DNA of 64,000 nucleotides, taken from NCBI GenBank assembly GCA_947631085.1, contig CANRJY010000003.1, positions 112,879 to 176,878 on the forward strand, written 5' to 3'. A model generated the notes under the pieces. That model searched no databases. It was not told where the DNA came from and worked only from the letters and a program-made list of their open reading frames with translations. Source of the stretch: an uncultured Clostridia bacterium. Lineage in GTDB: Bacteria; Bacillota; Clostridia; UBA1381. How positions within the stretch are numbered: the first letter of the stretch is position 1; every line of letters starts with the position of its first letter. The translations under genes and the position numbers were made by a program. This document shows positions 61,354 through 64,000 of this stretch, piece by piece.

Positions 61354-62577
61354 ATGAAAACACTGTATTTGGAATGCGGCGCCGGCGCGGCGGGAGATAT
61401 GCTTATGGCGGCTTTGCTTGAGCTTGTTCCGCAGCCGGACAAATTTATAGAAAAAATGAACTCGCTCGGTATAGACGGCGTTGAAATCAAAGCCGAACCG
61501 TCGGTAAAGTGCGGAATAACGGGAACTCATGTTCATGTGTATGTAAACGGAGAAGAGGAGCACAGCGACGGCGCGCACGAGCATCACCATGAGCATGAAC
61601 ATCACCACGAACACGAGCATCATCACGGACACGAGCATCATCACCATCATACGGGGATGCATGAAATAAACCACACAATAGAGCGCCTCGATATTCCCGA
61701 CGCGGTAAAGGCTGACGCTCTCGCGGTTTACGAAATAATAGCTGAGGCGGAGGCTAAGGCACATAATTCTACAGTCGATAAAATTCATTTCCACGAGGTC
61801 GGCGAAAAAGACGCCGTCGTCGATATAGTGGGAGTATGCCTGCTTATACACGAGCTCGCGCCGGATAAAATAATCGCTTCTCCCGTTCGTCTGGGATTCG
61901 GCGATGTAAAATGCGCGCATGGAATACTGCCGGTCCCCGCGCCCGCGACTGAGTATATCATCCGGGGTATACCGTGCTACTCGGGCGATGTACGCGGCGA
62001 GATGTGTACCCCCACCGGCGCGGCGCTTATCAAACATTTCGCGTCTGATTTCGGAGGTATGCCCGTAATGCGGATAGACAAAACGGGTTACGGTATGGGA
62101 TCAAAGGATTTCGAACACGCGAACTGTCTGCGCGCGATACTCGGCGAAACCGAAAACGCCGGCGATACGGTTACGGAGCTTTCGTGCAACATAGACGATA
62201 TGACAGCCGAGGAAACGGCGTTTGCCGCCGAGGAGCTGCTGAGAGGCGGAGCGCTCGATGTGTTCACAATTCCGATTCAGATGAAGAAGGGCAGACAGGG
62301 CATTTTGCTGACCTGCCTGTGCAGAGAAGAACAAAAGGAAACCATGCTGAATCTTATTTTCAGGCACACAACGACCATAGGAGTGCGTGAAAGTACACAT
62401 AAGCGGCACAAGATGACCCGTGAAATTATCGAGAAAGATACTGAATTTGGAAAAATAAAAATAAAAAAGTCCTCCGGTTTCGGCGTTTCGCGGGAAAAGG
62501 CGGAATATGAGGACTTGGCGCGGATAGCCAGGAAAAAAGAAATGTCCCTAAGGGAAATAAAGGAAATAATCGGATAA
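61354..62577 (+). CDS. larC: nickel-pincer cofactor metallochaperone LarC
   Basis: 407 residues from ATG 61354 (GGAAGGACGGAG upstream). MKTLYLECGAGAAGDMLMAA is the family N-terminus; KIHFHEVGEKDAVVDIVGVC, PVRLGFGDVKCAHG and MCTPTGAALIKHFA follow, then LSCNIDDMTAEETAFAAEEL in the C-terminal domain. LarC inserts nickel into the pyridinium dithiocarboxylate cofactor of lactate racemase-type enzymes. A His/Glu stretch between about residues 73 and 108 (HEHHH repeats) is a plausible nickel store. It is one continuous frame, unlike the frameshift-split larC of Lactobacillus plantarum. No larA, larB or larE is in the window. Confidence 0.93.
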   Translation: MKTLYLECGAGAAGDMLMAALLELVPQPDKFIEKMNSLGIDGVEIKAEPSVKCGITGTHVHVYVNGEEEHSDGAHEHHHEHEHHHEHEHHHGHEHHHHHTGMHEINHTIERLDIPDAVKADALAVYEIIAEAEAKAHNSTVDKIHFHEVGEKDAVVDIVGVCLLIHELAPDKIIASPVRLGFGDVKCAHGILPVPAPATEYIIRGIPCYSGDVRGEMCTPTGAALIKHFASDFGGMPVMRIDKTGYGMGSKDFEHANCLRAILGETENAGDTVTELSCNIDDMTAEETAFAAEELLRGGALDVFTIPIQMKKGRQGILLTCLCREEQKETMLNLIFRHTTTIGVRESTHKRHKMTREIIEKDTEFGKIKIKKSSGFGVSREKAEYEDLARIARKKEMSLREIKEIIG

Positions 62578-62595
62578 CAGAAAACTGCCGTAAAA

Positions 62596-62620
62596 TGAAC
62601 AGCCCCAGAAAAAACGGACA
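62596..62620. repeat. IS terminal inverted repeat, left
   Basis: 25 bp starting TGAACAGCCCCAG, perfectly complementary to 63899-63923. Confidence 0.92.
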
Positions 62621-62655
62621 GTACAAAAACACCGCTATGGTACAACTATTAAATC

Positions 62656-63510
62656 TTAAGCAACATACTGACATCGTTTTTCTAACGGTGTCAGTTTTGT
62701 TCTTAATTGAATACGCTCATTGTTGTAGAAATATATGTAATTATCTATTAATTCCATCGCATCGTCATATGTCTTAATCTTAACCCTATTTATACATTCT
62801 GTCTTTAGGATTGAAAAGAAGTTTTCTGCCATCGCATTATCATATGGATTCCCTCGTCTTGACATTGACTGCTTTATGTTGTATGATGTTGTTAGCTTAA
62901 AGTACGCTTGTGAGGTATACTGAAAGCCTTGGTCACTGTGGAGCTGCAAGCCTGCGGTGACCTTCTCTTTTTTCATCGCTTCTTTTACCGTCTCCAATAC
63001 AAGCCGTATATTTTGCTTTTTGCTCGTTCTGTATGCTACTATACTGTTATCATACAAGTCACGAATTATTGACAGATACAAGAATCCTTGTCCTGTATGT
63101 ATATATGATATATCCGTTGCCCATTTTTGATTCGGCTTTTCCGTATTGAAATCCCTGTTCATCACGTTGGGATAACGATGCAGATATTCGCCGTAATTAT
63201 GGTATTTCCTCCTTCTTACCACTGATAACAAATTGTATTTATTCATAACACGCAATATTGTCTTTGGATTGTGATGGATTCCGTTTCGCTCAAGCCATAT
63301 ATGAACTCTTCGATAGCCATATGTTTTGCCGCACTTATCCTGACATTCCCGTATTATTTCTGCGAGAGACAAATCCCTTGCCGGAATATCCATACGCCTC
63401 ACAAAATCATAATATCCGCTCCGTGATACATCCAAAAAGCTGCACATTCCACTGATTGAATATTTATCCTTATGACGGTAGATTACCCTGTATTTTACAC
63501 TTGCTCTCAC
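62656..63510 (-). CDS. IS3-family transposase OrfB (DDE integrase)
   Basis: 284 residues from GTG 63510. HTH-like N-terminus (YSISGMCSFLDVSRSGYYDF) and an rve-type catalytic core with Asp 133 (WATDISYI), Asp 193 (LHSDQGFQYTS) and Glu 229 (DNAMAENFFSILKTE); spacing DD(35)E. LTPLEKR near the end is typical of the IS3 family. The GTGA overlap with the orfA stop allows coupling; a programmed frameshift producing OrfAB is usual for the family, but no classic A6G slippery run is seen at the overlap. It looks intact. Confidence 0.93.
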   Translation of the reverse strand: MRASVKYRVIYRHKDKYSISGMCSFLDVSRSGYYDFVRRMDIPARDLSLAEIIRECQDKCGKTYGYRRVHIWLERNGIHHNPKTILRVMNKYNLLSVVRRRKYHNYGEYLHRYPNVMNRDFNTEKPNQKWATDISYIHTGQGFLYLSIIRDLYDNSIVAYRTSKKQNIRLVLETVKEAMKKEKVTAGLQLHSDQGFQYTSQAYFKLTTSYNIKQSMSRRGNPYDNAMAENFFSILKTECINRVKIKTYDDAMELIDNYIYFYNNERIQLRTKLTPLEKRCQYVA

Positions 63511-63842
63511 ATCCCTTCCGTTTCGGAGAGAAAATCCCGCATCAGTTCATTCTCCATTTCCAATCTTTTAATTTGGGCGTCCTTGCGCGCAAGAATGTAT
63601 TTTAGTTCAGCCACTGTATCTTGTTCGCCCACTGCATAGTCCTTTGGCGGTCTGCCTTTTCTTTTTAAAGCGGCACCGGCAGCGATTTTTCGTTGTTTGC
63701 GATTATATCGTGATATGAAATTATGAATTTGATCATATGAAAATCCGAGTCTTTCGCCTATTTCCCGCTTTGTTAAGCCTTTATCCTTTAATTCTAAAAT
63801 CTCTTTCTCATATTCTTGCATATGTCTGTAACTTCTTGACAT
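63507..63842 (-). CDS. IS3-family transposase OrfA (HTH protein)
   Basis: 111 residues from ATG 63842 behind AGGAGGTGA. Helix-turn-helix KEILELKDKGLTKREIGERL followed by FSYDQIHNFISRYN, then a basic linker and a C-terminal leucine zipper-like helix (AELKYILARKDAQIKRLEME). OrfA binds the inverted repeats and regulates transposition. Its ribosome site lies in one arm of a 13-bp inverted repeat (63848-63860 / 63874-63886). Confidence 0.92.
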   Translation of the reverse strand: MSRSYRHMQEYEKEILELKDKGLTKREIGERLGFSYDQIHNFISRYNRKQRKIAAGAALKRKGRPPKDYAVGEQDTVAELKYILARKDAQIKRLEMENELMRDFLSETEGM

Positions 63843-63847
63843 AAAAT

Positions 63848-63897
63848 CACCTCCTATGGTTTTCTTTTATTATACCATAGGAGGTGTTTTTTGTCTA
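63848..63897 (-). promoter_or_regulatory. IS promoter nested in a ribosome-site-sequestering inverted repeat
   Basis: Minus strand TAGACA (63897-63892), a 17-bp spacer and TATAAT (63874-63869); the predicted start is near 63862. The arms 63886-63874 and 63860-63848 are perfectly complementary (13 bp), and the second arm contains the AGGAGGTG of orfA. Native transcripts begin after the first arm and leave the site free; read-through transcripts contain both arms and would hide it. Confidence 0.8.
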
Positions 63898-63898
63898 T

Positions 63899-63923
63899 TG
63901 TCCGTTTTTTCTGGGGCTGTTCA
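63899..63923. repeat. IS terminal inverted repeat, right
   Basis: 25 bp ending CTGGGGCTGTTCA, the exact complement of 62596-62620. Confidence 0.92.
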
Positions 63924-63924
63924 C

Positions 63925-64000
63925 AAAGACAACGGTTTTTCAAATCTTGTTCACTACACCGACGACGGATATTCTGGCGGGAATTTTGAAAGACCGAGTT
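63925..64000 (+). pseudogene. fragment of a large serine recombinase, cut by the IS and by the window edge
   Basis: The frame directly after the IS reads KDNGFSNLVHYTDDGYSGGN, then FERPS at the window end. This is the resolvase-domain segment (Y-x-D-D-G-[YF]-S-G-x-N-F-x-R-P) of TnpX/TndX-type large serine recombinases. The first 40 or so residues, including the catalytic Ser, should lie left of the IS but are not there (only 18 bp separate larC from the IS). The gene is therefore 5'-truncated; the downstream extent is not visible. Confidence 0.75.

Larger units (their letters stand above)
62596..63923 (-). mobile_element. IS3-family insertion sequence, 1328 bp, apparently complete
   Basis: Perfect 25-bp terminal inverted repeats (62596-62620 and 63899-63923, starting TGAACAGCCC), two overlapping frames orfA and orfB on the minus strand, and an intact DDE triad. 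The ends are TG...CA as expected. The flanking bases (AAA before, CAA after) do not give a clear 3-4-bp target duplication. It lies 18 bp after larC and abuts a serine recombinase fragment. Confidence 0.92.

Noticed and set aside
62593..63927. Target-site duplication of the IS
   Set aside because: AAA on the left and CAA (or AAA shifted one base) on the right are too short and ambiguous in AT-rich DNA.

Overview
This window looks like chromosome from a spore-forming, pectin-using member of the Clostridia, most likely from a gut or plant-fibre habitat. The sporulation evidence is sigH, a SpoIIQ-type M23 protein behind a SigF-like promoter, an alpha/beta-type small acid-soluble spore protein and a BclA-like collagen protein. 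The pectin evidence is a secreted PL1 pectate lyase, a secreted GH51 arabinofuranosidase and a probably cytoplasmic GH78/GH115/GH42 operon. Core neighbourhoods typical of Firmicutes are present: asp23-fakA-recG, tgt, a MecA-like adaptor and larC.

Layout. 1-4.4 kb is AT-richer accessory DNA: an orphan PD-(D/E)XK-like protein, a broken ParB/WbqC junction, small unknown genes and a PIN toxin-antitoxin pair. 4.5-9.5 kb is core: tgt, a secreted CotH-kinase protein, spoIIQ-like and mecA-like. 9.6-12.8 kb is a short transcription unit of phage tail-fibre-type genes (coiled-coil repeat protein, collagen/beta-helix fibre with an Mtd-like N-terminus, XkdX-like peptide and others) with its own strong promoter and terminator, but no other phage genes.

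13.4-35.2 kb appears to be one 21.7-kb integrated element. A gene fragment stops at about 13,445, and the missing C-terminal part resumes in frame at 35,148. Both junctions carry GGCAACCGA, and a large serine recombinase sits just inside the right junction. The cargo is the PL1 lyase, the GH51 enzyme, an XRE regulator, a CDP-3,6-dideoxyhexose operon (rfbF, rfbG, rfbH, gtrA, GT2, SDR), and a convergent four-gene operon (membrane protein, DRE-TIM aldolase, HAD, ThDP enzyme). The ThDP enzyme together with RfbFGH suggests a branched 3,6-dideoxysugar of the yersiniose type.

35.4-52.4 kb returns to core and envelope genes: a large duplicated secreted protein, a Xer-like recombinase, asp23-fakA-recG, SASP, twin GT87 membrane proteins, sigH plus a zinc-ribbon gene, the BclA-like protein with a TPR glycosyltransferase, and an M18 aminopeptidase. 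52.4-61.2 kb is a leftward operon GH78-GH115-GH42-recQ, whose RecQ lacks the winged-helix domain. 61.3-64 kb holds larC and then an intact IS3-family element next to a serine recombinase fragment.

Four secreted proteins, two inside and two outside the island, share a small accessory module of roughly 70-90 residues. This suggests the island cargo comes from a close relative. All assignments come from reading the sequence and from memory of the families; no database search was possible.
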